Below, one piece after another: positions 15,966 to 25,443 of a stretch of 48,845 nt of DNA. The stretch spans positions 1-48,845 of the forward strand of contig JAWUWW010000038.1 of NCBI GenBank assembly GCA_034111645.1, in the 5' to 3' direction. The DNA comes from CANLBN01 sp034111645. GTDB lineage: Bacteria > Pseudomonadota > Gammaproteobacteria > Pseudomonadales > Cellvibrionaceae. The translations under genes were made by a program, and so were the position numbers. Every line of letters starts with the position of its first letter. Position 1 is the stretch's first letter. Under the pieces are notes generated by a model. That model was given only the letters and a program-made list of their open reading frames with translations, was not told the DNA's origin and did not search any database.

Positions 15966-17741
15966 TTATTCCCCAGCAGGCTTTTTATCTACCAGTCTTA
16001 TATGTAACTCACGTAATTGTTTACGATCAACCGAACCGGGCGCATCAGTTAAAACACAAGCTGCTGTTTGTGTTTTAGGGAAAGCAATGACATCGCGAAT
16101 AGACGCGCTATTAGTCATCAACATCATTAGTCGGTCAAGACCAAAAGCTAAGCCACCATGTGGCGGCGCACCATATTTTAATGCATCAAGTAAGAAGCCA
16201 AATTTTTCACGCTGTTCGCTCTCGCCAATACCCAACACTTTAAATACCGCCTGCTGCATAGATTGATTGTGAATACGAATAGAACCGCCGCCTAATTCTG
16301 TTCCATTAAGAACCATATCATAGGCAACAGACAACGCTTCCCCTGGGTTGGCAATAAGCTCTTCTACTGTGCAAGCAGGCGCAGTAAAGGGGTGATGAAT
16401 GGATGTCCAACCATTTTCTACTGCTTCGAACATTGGAAAATCGACAACCCAAAGCGGTGCCCATTCACAGGTATAAAGATCGAGATCTTCGCCTAATTTA
16501 CAACGCAGAGCGCCTAAAGATTCAGAAACAATATTAGCTTTATCTGCACCAAAGAAAATCAAATCACCGTCTTCGGCATTCAAGCGTTGTAAAATCGCGC
16601 CACGCACATCGTTAGGTAAAAATTTAACAATAGGTGATTGCAAACCATTTTCTAAATCTGACTTATCATTAACTTTAATATACGCCAAGCCTTTTGCACC
16701 ATAAATGCTTACAAATTTAGTGTAATTATCGATTTGTTTGCGCGTTAGCTTTTCGTTACCGCCCTCTATTTTTAAAGCTGCAATACGGCCTTTTGGATCG
16801 TTAGCAGGGCCAGAGAAAACATTAAAATCAACGTTGGTCATTAAATCTTTAATATCAACCAACTCTAAAGGGATACGTAGATCAGGTTTATCCGAGCCAT
16901 ATTTTGCGATTGCATCACTATAAGACATGCGCGGAAAGCTGCCTAAATCAATATTTTTCATCAATTTAAATATTTGAGTAATCATGCCCTCAGCCACCGA
17001 CATGATTTGATCGTCACTCATGAATGAAGTTTCAATATCGATTTGTGTAAACTCAGGCTGCCGATCAGCACGAAGATCCTCATCGCGAAAACATTTAGCA
17101 ATTTGATAATAACGGTCAAAACCCGCAACCATCAAAAGTTGCTTAAAAATTTGTGGCGATTGCGGTAATGCAAAAAACTGACCTTCATGAGTACGTGACG
17201 GCACTAAATAATCGCGTGCACCCTCGGGTGTCGCGCGCGTTAAAATAGGTGTTTCGATATCTAAAAAATTACGCTCATCAAGATAGTTACGAATGGCGCT
17301 CGTCACTTTAGAACGAAAACGTAAATTATTTTGCATTTCTGAGCGGCGTAAATCTAAATAACGATATTTAAGACGAACATCTTCGCCGACGTTACTATGC
17401 TCGTTTAATGGAAATGGAGGTGTCTCGGCTGCACTGAGTATTTCTAACTCTGTGCCATAGACTTCTATCTCGCCAGTCGACATATTTTTGTTGACCGTTG
17501 CGCCATCGCGAGCACGAACTTTACCAGTGACTTTAAGTACATATTCACTGCGCACTTTATCGGCTAGAGCAAAATTTTCTTGCGCATCTGGATCAAACAC
17601 TATCTGTACAATTCCATCACGATCGCGAAGGTCGATAAATATAACTCCGCCGTGATCCCGACGACGATCAACCCAACCACATAAAGTGACAGTTTGATCG
17701 ATAAAAGTAGCGTTTAGTGCACCACAGTAATCACTGCGCAT
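15966..17741 (-). CDS. aspS: Aspartyl-tRNA synthetase AspS
   Basis: AspRS charges tRNA-Asp with aspartate in the cytoplasm. The 591-residue length and layout are those of the bacterial-type enzyme. The N-terminal OB-fold anticodon domain has VTLCGWVDRRRDHGGVIFIDLRDRDG. Class II motif 2 is FRDEDLRADRQPEFTQID. A GAD insertion domain occupies about 285-420, and motif 3 is AFGLDRLMMLM near the C-terminus, followed by RDVIAFPKT. The start at 17741 has AAAGGA seven bases upstream. The gene follows fmdB and is probably cotranscribed with it, as in Pseudomonas. Confidence 0.97.
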   Translation of the reverse strand: MRSDYCGALNATFIDQTVTLCGWVDRRRDHGGVIFIDLRDRDGIVQIVFDPDAQENFALADKVRSEYVLKVTGKVRARDGATVNKNMSTGEIEVYGTELEILSAAETPPFPLNEHSNVGEDVRLKYRYLDLRRSEMQNNLRFRSKVTSAIRNYLDERNFLDIETPILTRATPEGARDYLVPSRTHEGQFFALPQSPQIFKQLLMVAGFDRYYQIAKCFRDEDLRADRQPEFTQIDIETSFMSDDQIMSVAEGMITQIFKLMKNIDLGSFPRMSYSDAIAKYGSDKPDLRIPLELVDIKDLMTNVDFNVFSGPANDPKGRIAALKIEGGNEKLTRKQIDNYTKFVSIYGAKGLAYIKVNDKSDLENGLQSPIVKFLPNDVRGAILQRLNAEDGDLIFFGADKANIVSESLGALRCKLGEDLDLYTCEWAPLWVVDFPMFEAVENGWTSIHHPFTAPACTVEELIANPGEALSVAYDMVLNGTELGGGSIRIHNQSMQQAVFKVLGIGESEQREKFGFLLDALKYGAPPHGGLAFGLDRLMMLMTNSASIRDVIAFPKTQTAACVLTDAPGSVDRKQLRELHIRLVDKKPAGE

Positions 17742-18005
17742 AATTTTTCCTTTAATAATAATGGAGTCAAGCTATTAGTTGAAACGTGACTCTTACTGTT
17801 TAATTTTTATTGAGACCTTTACACGTTAGATACTGATCTCAGTACCGGTCTTACTTCACAACTTAGCCGTGAGGCAAATTGTTATCGGTCATGTAATCTG
17901 TAAACTTTATCTTGGCCTACATTTTTCTCTGCGTCTAATAAAATTGCAGCCTTTACAAAGGTCACTCTAAAAATATTAATACCGATTGTACTTAACTGGC
18001 CGCTT

Positions 18006-18314
18006 TTAATCGGCCTTTGCAGCTTTAGCTGGCTTTGAGTCTTTCGACGCTTTCGAATCTGACGACGCTGTTGTTGTAGCTGCAGGTTTAGCAGCAGGAG
18101 AACTAGCATCACCCGCTATGTTCTTCTTGTTACCCGATTTGAAATCTGTCTCGTACCAACCACTGCCAGAAAGCCTAAAACCTGCTGCAGATACTTTTTT
18201 AATCAAGGCTGCTTTCATACATTCTGGACAATCAATTAAAGCATCATCGCTCATCTTTTGAAGTGCTTCGAACTCGTGCGCACATTCACTACATTGGTAC
18301 TCATAAATTGGCAT
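18006..18314 (-). CDS. FmdB-family zinc-ribbon protein
   Basis: This small putative regulatory protein, 102 residues, opens with the FmdB signature MPIYEYQC. It has two CxxC knuckles (Cys8/Cys11 and Cys29/Cys32) that should bind zinc. A conserved FRLSGSGWYETDF segment follows, then a low-complexity tail of Ala, Lys, Ser and Thr (about 68-102). Its molecular function is not established; genes of this family often sit directly upstream of aspS in Pseudomonas relatives, as here. Confidence 0.9.
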   Translation of the reverse strand: MPIYEYQCSECAHEFEALQKMSDDALIDCPECMKAALIKKVSAAGFRLSGSGWYETDFKSGNKKNIAGDASSPAAKPAATTTASSDSKASKDSKPAKAAKAD

Positions 18315-18633
18315 AAAGAATAAATCTCACAGGTTAATAACTAGTTAACTACTTACTTTAAAGATGCACTATTTTGAACTTGAATCATTTTAGATTTAAC
18401 AAAGCCGGTCAATTACAAAGTCACAAACAAACCCCGACAACTTTGAACCGCCCGTCACATAGATACCAACTTACGTAAACTAGCTTCAGCAAACTATCCG
18501 CACTTTTGTCGCTCTTAGCCAAGCTATGGCCATAGATTAATCAGCTAATATTATCTTAAGCTAATTAATTTACACCATTTAAGGCTATGTAAGTTTTATA
18601 CCAAACAACTGAGCATGAAACTAAAGACGCGGG
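18315..18633. other. Long leader region upstream of fmdB
   Basis: No reading frame was found in this stretch. If the promoter at 18634-18661 is used, the fmdB-aspS transcript would carry a leader of about 310 bases. I see no known riboswitch, T-box or attenuator hairpin in it. The rest of the gap to the HU-like gene (18662-18855) also appears gene-free. Confidence 0.3.
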
Positions 18634-18661
18634 ATTATACAGCAGCCACCATCGAGTCGAA
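18634..18661 (-). promoter_or_regulatory. Probable sigma-70 promoter for fmdB-aspS
   Basis: On the minus strand, TTCGAC (18656-18661) is separated by 16 bp from a perfect TATAAT (18634-18639), followed by CCCGCG. The start point would be near 18627, about 310 bp upstream of fmdB. The -10 is excellent, the -35 moderate. Confidence 0.5.
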
Positions 18662-18859
18662 ACCCAAATTTACAGCTATTACTCAGCCATTAAGACTAAA
18701 TCATCGCTAATTTTGTCAAGCTTAAGGAATTTCTTGATTTTATTGCACTAGTATTGATGGCGCATATAAAAAGCACTAAATTGTGTTTAATTTGCGAACC
18801 ATTTTGTTGGAGCATTATTCAAAAAAGACTACGAAACACCTAATATAATAGTATTTTGC

Positions 18860-18888
18860 TTGAAGGCTGCTTTTATATACTATATATA
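18860..18888 (+). promoter_or_regulatory. Candidate promoter for the HU-like gene
   Basis: TTGAAG (18860-18865) is followed after 17 bp by TATATA (18883-18888) on the plus strand, about 85 bp before the ATG at 18975. The region is an unusual run of alternating T and A, so other -10 registers are possible. Confidence 0.35.
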
Positions 18889-18974
18889 TAGCACCCGTTG
18901 ATGTTTGTTCTACAATTTTAGACTCTCTATCAACACTTACTTTTAATACATATTAACTACAAAAGGGTATTCCT

Positions 18975-19364
18975 ATGGCCGCAGCTAAAAAGAAAGCGCC
19001 TGCAAAAAAAGCGCCTGCAGTAAAAGCAGTAGCAGCACCTAAAAAAATTAAAGTGATCGCTGAGCGTTACACTAAAACTCAAATGGTCACGCAAATTGCC
19101 GAAAACACCGAGTTAACTCGCAAGCAAGTTCAGTCTGTTATTGATGAATTGAGCGATATAATTGAAGGCCACATCAAAAAACGCGCCTGCGGTGAATTTG
19201 TATTACCTGGTCTAATGAAAATAGCGACCGTTAAAAAACCAGCTAAAAAAGCACGTAAAGGCATTAATCCTTTTACGGGTGAAGAGACTGTTTTTAAAGC
19301 AAAGCCAGCTAGCATTGCTGTTAAAATACGCCCATTGAAAAAATTAAAAGAAATGGCTGAATAG
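18975..19364 (+). CDS. HU/IHF-family DNA-binding protein with Lys/Ala-rich N-terminal tail
   Basis: This is a nucleoid-associated protein that bends DNA. The 129 residues comprise a basic tail of about 25 residues (repeated KKAPAKKAP-type units) and then an HU domain: YTKTQMVTQIAENTELTRKQVQSV, a GEFVLPGLMKIATVKKPAKKARKG arm segment, and the DNA-intercalating loop INPFTGE in place of the usual RNPxTGE. Length exceeds a normal HU (about 90) because of the tail. A ribosome binding site AAAGGG is present. The gene is monocistronic, with its own terminator. Tailed HU-like proteins are known in several gammaproteobacteria; the specific role here is unknown. Confidence 0.88.
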   Translation: MAAAKKKAPAKKAPAVKAVAAPKKIKVIAERYTKTQMVTQIAENTELTRKQVQSVIDELSDIIEGHIKKRACGEFVLPGLMKIATVKKPAKKARKGINPFTGEETVFKAKPASIAVKIRPLKKLKEMAE

Positions 19365-19380
19365 ATTTAGCTTTTCTTAG

Positions 19381-19439
19381 AATAGCGGAGTGCTAACCTA
19401 TGAGTGAAATAGGGTTTAAAAGTACTTCGCTATTTTTTT
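19381..19439 (+). terminator. Rho-independent terminator of the HU-like gene
   Basis: Sixteen bases after the stop, AATAGCGGAGT (19381-19391) pairs with ACTTCGCTATT (19424-19434, one G-T pair). The loop itself contains a smaller stem (AACCTAT against ATAGGGTT). The outer stem runs into seven T. This is a strong intrinsic terminator. Confidence 0.75.
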
Positions 19440-19558
19440 CAAATGATCTCAACAATCCCTTTCTTGTCCTAGCCTATATCTTCATTGAAGATAACAAAAC
19501 CAAGCATCCTTTTTAGCAATAGCACAGTCATTAAGTCTCGGCTATTAACACTCATTGA

Positions 19559-19996
19559 TTAGCACTCAAAGTCAACTTTACTACTTAAAAGCTGTTGTCT
19601 GAGCGTTTGCAGGCGGTTATCTAACAATTCAATATTATATTTTTTAGCGGGCACTTTACCCCAGATAGGTGCCGGCCAAGCCGCATCGGTTTCAAATCTC
19701 GCAATATGATGAATATGTAGTTGAGGAACCATATTGCCAAGTGCTGCAATATTCATTTTTAGTGGCTTAAATAACTGTTCCATAGACTTCGCTAGTGCAC
19801 AAGACTCAGCTAACAATACTTGGCTATTGTTCACACTTAAATGATGAATTTCACGTACACCGACAAGCTTAGGAACCATAATACACCATGGGTAATTAGC
19901 ATCTTTAGCCAATAACAGTATACATAATGGAAAATGTCCTACTTTATAAGTATCAGCTTGAAGCTGAGGATGTAATTGAAAACTATTTTCTGACAT
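19559..19996 (-). CDS. HIT-domain nucleotide-binding protein
   Basis: This protein belongs to the histidine-triad superfamily of nucleotide hydrolases and transferases. The 145-residue protein carries the triad as QLHIHHIAR (His94, His96, His97), followed by the subfamily phrase DAAWPAPIWGK. This variant has HIHH where most HIT proteins have HVHVH, and proteins ending in the AWPxPxWG block are usually annotated only as HIT family, substrate unknown. It faces away from proS, which starts 221 bp further on in the opposite direction. Confidence 0.85.
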   Translation of the reverse strand: MSENSFQLHPQLQADTYKVGHFPLCILLLAKDANYPWCIMVPKLVGVREIHHLSVNNSQVLLAESCALAKSMEQLFKPLKMNIAALGNMVPQLHIHHIARFETDAAWPAPIWGKVPAKKYNIELLDNRLQTLRQQLLSSKVDFEC

Positions 19997-20217
19997 GATG
20001 AGCTAAAGCCTATTTGGTTAAAAACTTAAGTGGCAACAAGTTATTTTTGGTATCAACTTTACCATCAACTTAAGCCCTCAACTACTAACAATCATTTAGT
20101 AATTGAACCTTATTAACTTTTAATACAATCTTTAGTGGTATTTTTTAGTTAATTTGATGAAAATACATGTTCTTTTGAACACAATTAAATTTATTCTTCT
20201 CTTAGGAACACTATTCA

Positions 20218-21948
20218 ATGCGCGCCAGTCGTTTTTTAATCGCTACACTTAAAGAAACTCCCGCCGATGCTGAAGTTATTAGCCATCAATTAATGCTTCG
20301 TGCTGGTTTAATCCGTAAATTAGCATCTGGCTTATATACATGGTTACCGCTAGGTTTACGGGTACTGCGTAAAGTCGAGAATATTGTTCGCGAAGAAATG
20401 AACAGAGTAGACGCACAAGAAATGTTAATGCCGGTTGTGCAGCCAGCTGAACTTTGGCAAGAATCTGGACGCTGGCAGGAATACGGCCCTGAATTATTAC
20501 GTATAGCCGACCGTCAGGGCCGCGAATTTTGTCTGGGACCTACCCACGAAGAAGTCATCACCGAAATGGTGCGTAACGAGATCAGCAGCTATAAGCAATT
20601 ACCCGCTAATTTTTATCAAATTCAAACAAAATTTCGCGATGAAATACGCCCGCGCTTTGGCGTAATGCGCTCACGTGAATTTATTATGAAAGACGCTTAC
20701 TCGTTTCATGTTGACCCAGAATCTCTGCAAGCAACCTATGACGATATGCACAAAGCATACTGCGCTATCTTTGATAGAATTGGTTTCGATTATCGTCCCG
20801 TGCTTGCCGATAACGGCTCTATAGGTGGCTCGGCATCACATGAGTTTCATGTATTAGCCGATAGCGGAGAAGACGATATTGCTTTTAGTACCGAAAGCTC
20901 TTATGCGGCCAATATTGAAATGGCAGAAGCAATTACAAGTAACGTGCGCTCAGCGCCAATAGAAGAATTAAACGAAGTGGTTACACCCGGCCAACATACT
21001 ATCGAAGCTGTCTCTAATTTTTTAGGCAAACCCGAGACTCAATCTGTTAAAACTTTAATTGTATTAGGCACAAAAGATGAGCATGGACATCAACCGTTAG
21101 TGGCATTAATTCTTCGCGGCGATCATAGCTTAAATGAAATTAAAGCAGAAAAGCTGGCGTTTATTGCACAACCACTTACCTTTGCACCTGAAGCGCGAAT
21201 AGAAGCCGAAATAGGTTGTAAAGTTGGCTCTCTTGGGCCAAAAGGCTTAAAAATTAGGGTTATTATTGATCGTGCAGCAGCGGTATTAAGTGACTTTGTT
21301 TGTGGTGCTAATAAAGAAGATGTGCATTATACGGGAGTCAATTGGGAGCGTGACATTGATACAAGCATTAACAGTGCTGAAAACATTATTGATATTCGTA
21401 ATGTCGAGGTCGGCGATCCTAGTCCTTGTGGACAAGGCACTATAGAAATTAAGCGCGGCATTGAAGTTGGGCATATTTTCCAGCTTGGCACTAAATATAG
21501 TGAGACCCTGAATGCGGCTGTACTGGATGAAAACGGCAAAAAAACGATAATGTCTATGGGTTGTTATGGCATTGGTATCACCCGTGTTGTTGCCGCTAGC
21601 ATTGAACAAAATCATGATAAAAATGGAATTATTTGGCCGGCGTCTATTGCACCTTTTGATATTGCATTAATACCAATTAACCCTCACAAATCTGCAGCTG
21701 TTCGTGAAAAATGCGACGCTTTATATGCAGAGCTTACGGCAAAAGGTTTTGATGTACTTTATATGGATACACCTAAAGCACGCTTAGGGGTAATGCTTGC
21801 AGACACCGAATTAATGGGCGTTCCCCATCGTGTTGTTGTTGGTGATCGCGGTTTAGAAAACGGCAACATTGAATATAAAGGCCGTCGCGATGAAAATAGC
21901 CAAGATATCAAAGCAGATGCATTGATGGATTTTTTAATAGCACTTTGA
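20218..21948 (+). CDS. proS: Prolyl-tRNA synthetase ProS (bacterial type)
   Basis: ProRS charges tRNA-Pro. At 576 residues with the order motif 1, motif 2, large insertion (INS), motif 3 and anticodon domain, it is the bacterial type with the editing insertion (about 220-405). Class II signatures seen include GLYTWLPLGLRVLRKV near the start, FRDEIRPRFGVMRSREFIMKDAYSF for motif 2, and GCYGIGITRVVAASIEQ for motif 3. The C-terminal domain has IAPFDIALIPIN. AGGA stands upstream of the ATG. A lytic transglycosylase gene follows after 54 bp on the same strand. Confidence 0.97.
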   Translation: MRASRFLIATLKETPADAEVISHQLMLRAGLIRKLASGLYTWLPLGLRVLRKVENIVREEMNRVDAQEMLMPVVQPAELWQESGRWQEYGPELLRIADRQGREFCLGPTHEEVITEMVRNEISSYKQLPANFYQIQTKFRDEIRPRFGVMRSREFIMKDAYSFHVDPESLQATYDDMHKAYCAIFDRIGFDYRPVLADNGSIGGSASHEFHVLADSGEDDIAFSTESSYAANIEMAEAITSNVRSAPIEELNEVVTPGQHTIEAVSNFLGKPETQSVKTLIVLGTKDEHGHQPLVALILRGDHSLNEIKAEKLAFIAQPLTFAPEARIEAEIGCKVGSLGPKGLKIRVIIDRAAAVLSDFVCGANKEDVHYTGVNWERDIDTSINSAENIIDIRNVEVGDPSPCGQGTIEIKRGIEVGHIFQLGTKYSETLNAAVLDENGKKTIMSMGCYGIGITRVVAASIEQNHDKNGIIWPASIAPFDIALIPINPHKSAAVREKCDALYAELTAKGFDVLYMDTPKARLGVMLADTELMGVPHRVVVGDRGLENGNIEYKGRRDENSQDIKADALMDFLIAL

Positions 21949-22002
21949 TTGCCTAAAACAAATAACAACACAGAGATAAAGTGAATAGTCTTAATAATAA
22001 AT

Positions 22003-22665
22003 ATGAAAAACTGGTTTAATAAAATAACAACACAGGGATGTTCGTTTGTTTTAATAAAGTCTAGATGCGTACAGCAGTTTGTTGTATTCATGGCTTCATT
22101 TATTGTGCTTTTTATTGGCCTAGCACTGTCGCAACAAACACTCGCCAACACACCGATTGAAGTCCCGCGACAGGCGGTTGATGAAGAGTTAAAAACTGAA
22201 CTCAAACAAGCTATTTTAGCGGCCGATAGTTTTAAAGATCGCTTTGATGCCGAAGTATGGCTTATCGCAATGTCACATAAGCTCAAACGTTATATTAAAG
22301 ATCCTAAAGAACGTCTAGATGTTTTACGCAAAGTCCATAAAGAGGCCACACGCGCAAGGCTTGAACCAGAGCTTGTATTAGCAGTAATACAAATAGAAAG
22401 TGCCTTTAATCCCTATGCGGTCTCGGTTGTTGGCGCGCAGGGGATGATGCAAGTGATGCCTTTTTGGAAAAAAGAAATTGGACGAGCTGAAGACAACTTG
22501 ATTAATTTAGACACTAACTTGCGTTACGGCACCACGATACTTAGACATTATATAGATCGCGAAAAAGGCAATGTTGCCACTGGCTTAGCCCGCTATAATG
22601 GCAGTTATGGTAGTTATAAATATTCCCGCAAGGTAATGGATGCTTGGTTTGATCGTTGGCGATAA
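22003..22665 (+). CDS. Lytic transglycosylase with SLT domain
   Basis: This peptidoglycan-cleaving enzyme forms 1,6-anhydromuramic ends in the periplasm. The 220-residue protein has an N-terminal membrane or signal segment (about 25-48, FVVFMASFIVLFIGLAL) after a basic stretch. The SLT domain starts near 115: the catalytic Glu132 in IQIESAFNPYAVS, then GAQGMMQVMP and LARYNGSYG, all family 1 signatures. It lacks the long helical ring of Slt70 and is similar in scale to MltE/EmtA-like enzymes. It lies 54 bp after proS on the same strand. Confidence 0.9.
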   Translation: MKNWFNKITTQGCSFVLIKSRCVQQFVVFMASFIVLFIGLALSQQTLANTPIEVPRQAVDEELKTELKQAILAADSFKDRFDAEVWLIAMSHKLKRYIKDPKERLDVLRKVHKEATRARLEPELVLAVIQIESAFNPYAVSVVGAQGMMQVMPFWKKEIGRAEDNLINLDTNLRYGTTILRHYIDREKGNVATGLARYNGSYGSYKYSRKVMDAWFDRWR

Positions 22666-22746
22666 TTACTCATCACTAATGGTAAGCTTTAGACACTCGT
22701 TAGATTTCTTGGCTTCAAGTAACTATCGTATAGCTCTATAATTAAA

Positions 22747-24054
22747 TTAATGCAGCCCTTTTACTTCTTCTATTAAAACATCGATACCCTGCTTTATTTT
22801 ATCCATTGGCTGACAAAAATTTATACGTAAACACTCATTTTGATGGCTCCAACTTTGATCATTTAGTGGCTGAAAAAAATGATGCCCCGACAACACTAAT
22901 AAGCCTTTGGCTTTAAGGCGTTCATATAATTTTTGACTCGTAATTGGTAAATCTTGAAACCATAACCATAAAAAGAAAGCGCCCTCTGGCTTATGTATTT
23001 TCATTGATACGCTCAACAACCCTGACTTTTTATGGTGTGCTTGGTTTAAGCCATTTACTTTAATTTTATCTAACAGATATTCTAGAGTTTGCTCTAATTG
23101 CGACTCATAAAATGGTTTTATTACATCTTTCATCAAGGGTAATAAATCGCCCGACTGTATCAATGATTTACATAAGGCAGGCCCCAAATTACTGGGCGCT
23201 AAGGATAAGCTAGCGGTCGCACGAGAAAAACGCTTAATCATATCTTCATCAGCAATAACAATACCCGTCCTTACACCTGGCAGCCCCAGCTTTGACAGAC
23301 TAACGATTAGAATTGTGTCTTCATCCCAGCGTAAATCATGCTCGACAAAAGTCACATTTGGAAATGGTTTTCCATAGGCAAGATCGATAATGAGCGGAAT
23401 ATTGTAAGCGCGACAACGTTTTTTTAATTCAATAATTTCTGCATCAGTAACGATATTGCCCGAGGGGTTAGTGGGCCGAGACAAACACACAGCGGCTACA
23501 TTTTTATCTATTTCTAGCTTATCAAAATCTATCGCGTATTTAAAAAATGTATCATCTAACTGATTAATTTTTGGTGGATATGTTTTAAACATATCCGCAT
23601 GTAATCCTGCATCGACATAGCCAAGGTAATCTGGAACCATCGGTAATAATATTTTTTTATGATTTTTATTACCCGTATCATCATCTCCAGCCAACATGTT
23701 AAACAAGCTAAAAAAAGCTGACTGACCACCATTACTAATTGCTATATTTTCTGCATTGATTGGCCACTGGTATTGAGCACGTAGAAACTCAGCCAGCACA
23801 TGCAAAAAAGCGGGATCTCCTTGGGGCGGTTGATATTCACCCACTAATTTATGTAAAGCCGTTGGATCTTGCGCTATATTTTGTAAATGTTTAGCAAAGC
23901 ATTGCTCAGCTTCATCTATTTTTGCAGGGTTACCACCACCCATAAAAAGTAGTTCTGGATTATTATTAAGAGCATTACCTAAATCCTCCATTAAAGAGGC
24001 TGTACCCGAAAATCCAGTAAACCGTGCTGCAAAACGACTCATTCGTCCATCCAT
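22747..24054 (-). CDS. avtA: Valine--pyruvate aminotransferase AvtA
   Basis: This is a PLP enzyme that exchanges amino groups between valine/2-oxoisovalerate and pyruvate/alanine. The 435-residue protein is a fold-type I aminotransferase. The AvtA-like opening FTGFSGTASLMEDLG and FMGGGNPA are present, the cofactor-binding Asn is in SRPTNPSGN, Asp and Tyr are in IIDLAYGKP, and the PLP lysine is Lys255 in VSLSKLGLPGVRTG. The start at 24054 has a poor ribosome site; an ATG four codons later (24042) has GGA at a better distance. It stands alone, convergent with the transglycosylase gene. Confidence 0.92.
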   Translation of the reverse strand: MDGRMSRFAARFTGFSGTASLMEDLGNALNNNPELLFMGGGNPAKIDEAEQCFAKHLQNIAQDPTALHKLVGEYQPPQGDPAFLHVLAEFLRAQYQWPINAENIAISNGGQSAFFSLFNMLAGDDDTGNKNHKKILLPMVPDYLGYVDAGLHADMFKTYPPKINQLDDTFFKYAIDFDKLEIDKNVAAVCLSRPTNPSGNIVTDAEIIELKKRCRAYNIPLIIDLAYGKPFPNVTFVEHDLRWDEDTILIVSLSKLGLPGVRTGIVIADEDMIKRFSRATASLSLAPSNLGPALCKSLIQSGDLLPLMKDVIKPFYESQLEQTLEYLLDKIKVNGLNQAHHKKSGLLSVSMKIHKPEGAFFLWLWFQDLPITSQKLYERLKAKGLLVLSGHHFFQPLNDQSWSHQNECLRINFCQPMDKIKQGIDVLIEEVKGLH

Positions 24055-24218
24055 TTAATGTTATTCATCATTAAAAAATTAATACGTTGATGATAACGTT
24101 TAATAGCAATATTAAACACAGCAAATTATCAAGACTAGTTTATTGATAGAAAAAAGAGAAACATACACGATAGTTAACATTAGTCAGCATAAATTTGCCG
24201 ACATAGATAAGAAGCAGT

Positions 24219-24827
24219 TTAGTTAAGTAATATGTCGAGCTGATCTGCTAACTTTTTAAATATGTTATCGGGAAATAATAATAACAAATGGCAGTCAAAA
24301 TTATTTGCATCAATCTTATAGTTGATCTCAACAGCAATGGTGGTGGGTGTTTTTATAATCGATTTCATATCAAACAACTCTGGCAAAATGTGACAGGCCT
24401 GAATAACAATATTTTGTCTCTCGATAGGAATTTCAAACATTTCGCTTAGCTGCTCAAAACATCGATGCGTGATAGTGTTGAATAGCAGATTTAGAAGTTC
24501 TTCGTTATCGTCTTCAGAAATTAACTTATGCTCAATAATATCAGCTAAAGTTTCAATACTGGTATCGCCCACAATCATTAAGCCACGAAAAGACACCTCG
24601 CCTATTGTGCAATTTTGACTAATGACAGCAGCCGGTAAATTTTGAGCTATTTCTTCAAAGGAAGAAACAAGCTTCGAGGTGGCAACACAGCGAATGACTG
24701 GGATGGGCAAATGCACGAAACAACGTGTCAACTTTGCTAATGACTCAGCGGCTGCACCCATTGCCACATTGGTTAATTCTTGGAGACAGTCTCGCTGATC
24801 TTCATTGAGCGGCAACGTAAAACTCAT
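24219..24827 (-). CDS. CheC/CheX-like phosphatase
   Basis: This protein resembles the CheC/CheX/FliY phosphatases that remove phosphate from CheY-like receivers. From the ATG at 24827 it has 202 residues (a TTG at 24848 is less likely). The catalytic pattern DxxxExxN occurs twice with identical spacing to a Pro: Asp13/Glu17/Asn20/Pro41 in DCLQELTN, and Asp106/Glu110/Asn113/Pro134 in DDNEELLN. That pseudo-twofold design is typical of CheC. No chemotaxis or flagellar gene is nearby, but a single-domain receiver gene lies immediately upstream (24827 versus 25072), a likely partner. Confidence 0.85.
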   Translation of the reverse strand: MSFTLPLNEDQRDCLQELTNVAMGAAAESLAKLTRCFVHLPIPVIRCVATSKLVSSFEEIAQNLPAAVISQNCTIGEVSFRGLMIVGDTSIETLADIIEHKLISEDDNEELLNLLFNTITHRCFEQLSEMFEIPIERQNIVIQACHILPELFDMKSIIKTPTTIAVEINYKIDANNFDCHLLLLFPDNIFKKLADQLDILLN

Positions 24828-25071
24828 AACTAAGGAACCTCTGATCAAGTCATTGCTTGTTTTTTGACGGCTAAAATAACCGTATTTTTCGTTGATAATT
24901 TCGCCAATAGCTCGCTATTACCTTTAATGATAGCCTCAAATACAATTATTTTATCTCATAAAAAATTCAACCCAGACTTAATCAAAGATTCCCTAGATCT
25001 TTTATTATTCACTATAAATAAATAGGTATTTTGTTGACATTATCCAGAGGATTAATACAGATTGAGAATTA

Positions 25072-25443
25072 TTAACATTTATGCAAACCATAAGCGTTTA
25101 ATACTTGGTTTAATTTTTCTTTATTGATGGGTTTTTTAATGAATTCTATCGCGCCTAAATTTTTAACACGCTCATGGGCCTCTGGCTGTATATCACCAGA
25201 GATAACCACCACCATTGCATTTAAGCCTTCGTTATAGACATGTTCTAGAACTCCATAACCATCCATTTCAGGCATCGTTAGATCGAGAAATGTCACCTCA
25301 CCCTTACCTTCCCGGATAGCTTGCAAACCCTCAACACCATTAGTTGCAAAGGTTATATCTACATCCCAGTCTGACGGCAGTGAGCGGGCCACTTGCTTTC
25401 GGGCCATACTTGAGTCATCGCAAATTAGTAAAGGTATTCCCAT
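25072..25443 (-). CDS. CheY-like single-domain response regulator
   Basis: This 123-residue receiver domain has no output domain. The phosphorylation machinery is complete: acidic pair Asp9/Asp10 (ICDDS), phosphoacceptor Asp54 (FLDLTMPEMDG), Ser82 at the Thr/Ser switch position (VISGD), and Lys104 (FIKKP). The end of the fold is normal. It is on the same strand as the CheC-like gene with 244 bp between them. No histidine kinase is in the window. It probably signals through protein contact and is reset by the CheC-like phosphatase; this pairing is inferred from position. Confidence 0.92.
   Translation of the reverse strand: MGIPLLICDDSSMARKQVARSLPSDWDVDITFATNGVEGLQAIREGKGEVTFLDLTMPEMDGYGVLEHVYNEGLNAMVVVISGDIQPEAHERVKNLGAIEFIKKPINKEKLNQVLNAYGLHKC

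Noticed and set aside
17882..18112. Second frame overlapping fmdB (76 codons)
   Set aside because: It is a shifted reading of the Ala/Lys-rich fmdB tail; the fmdB frame has the zinc motifs and the family start.
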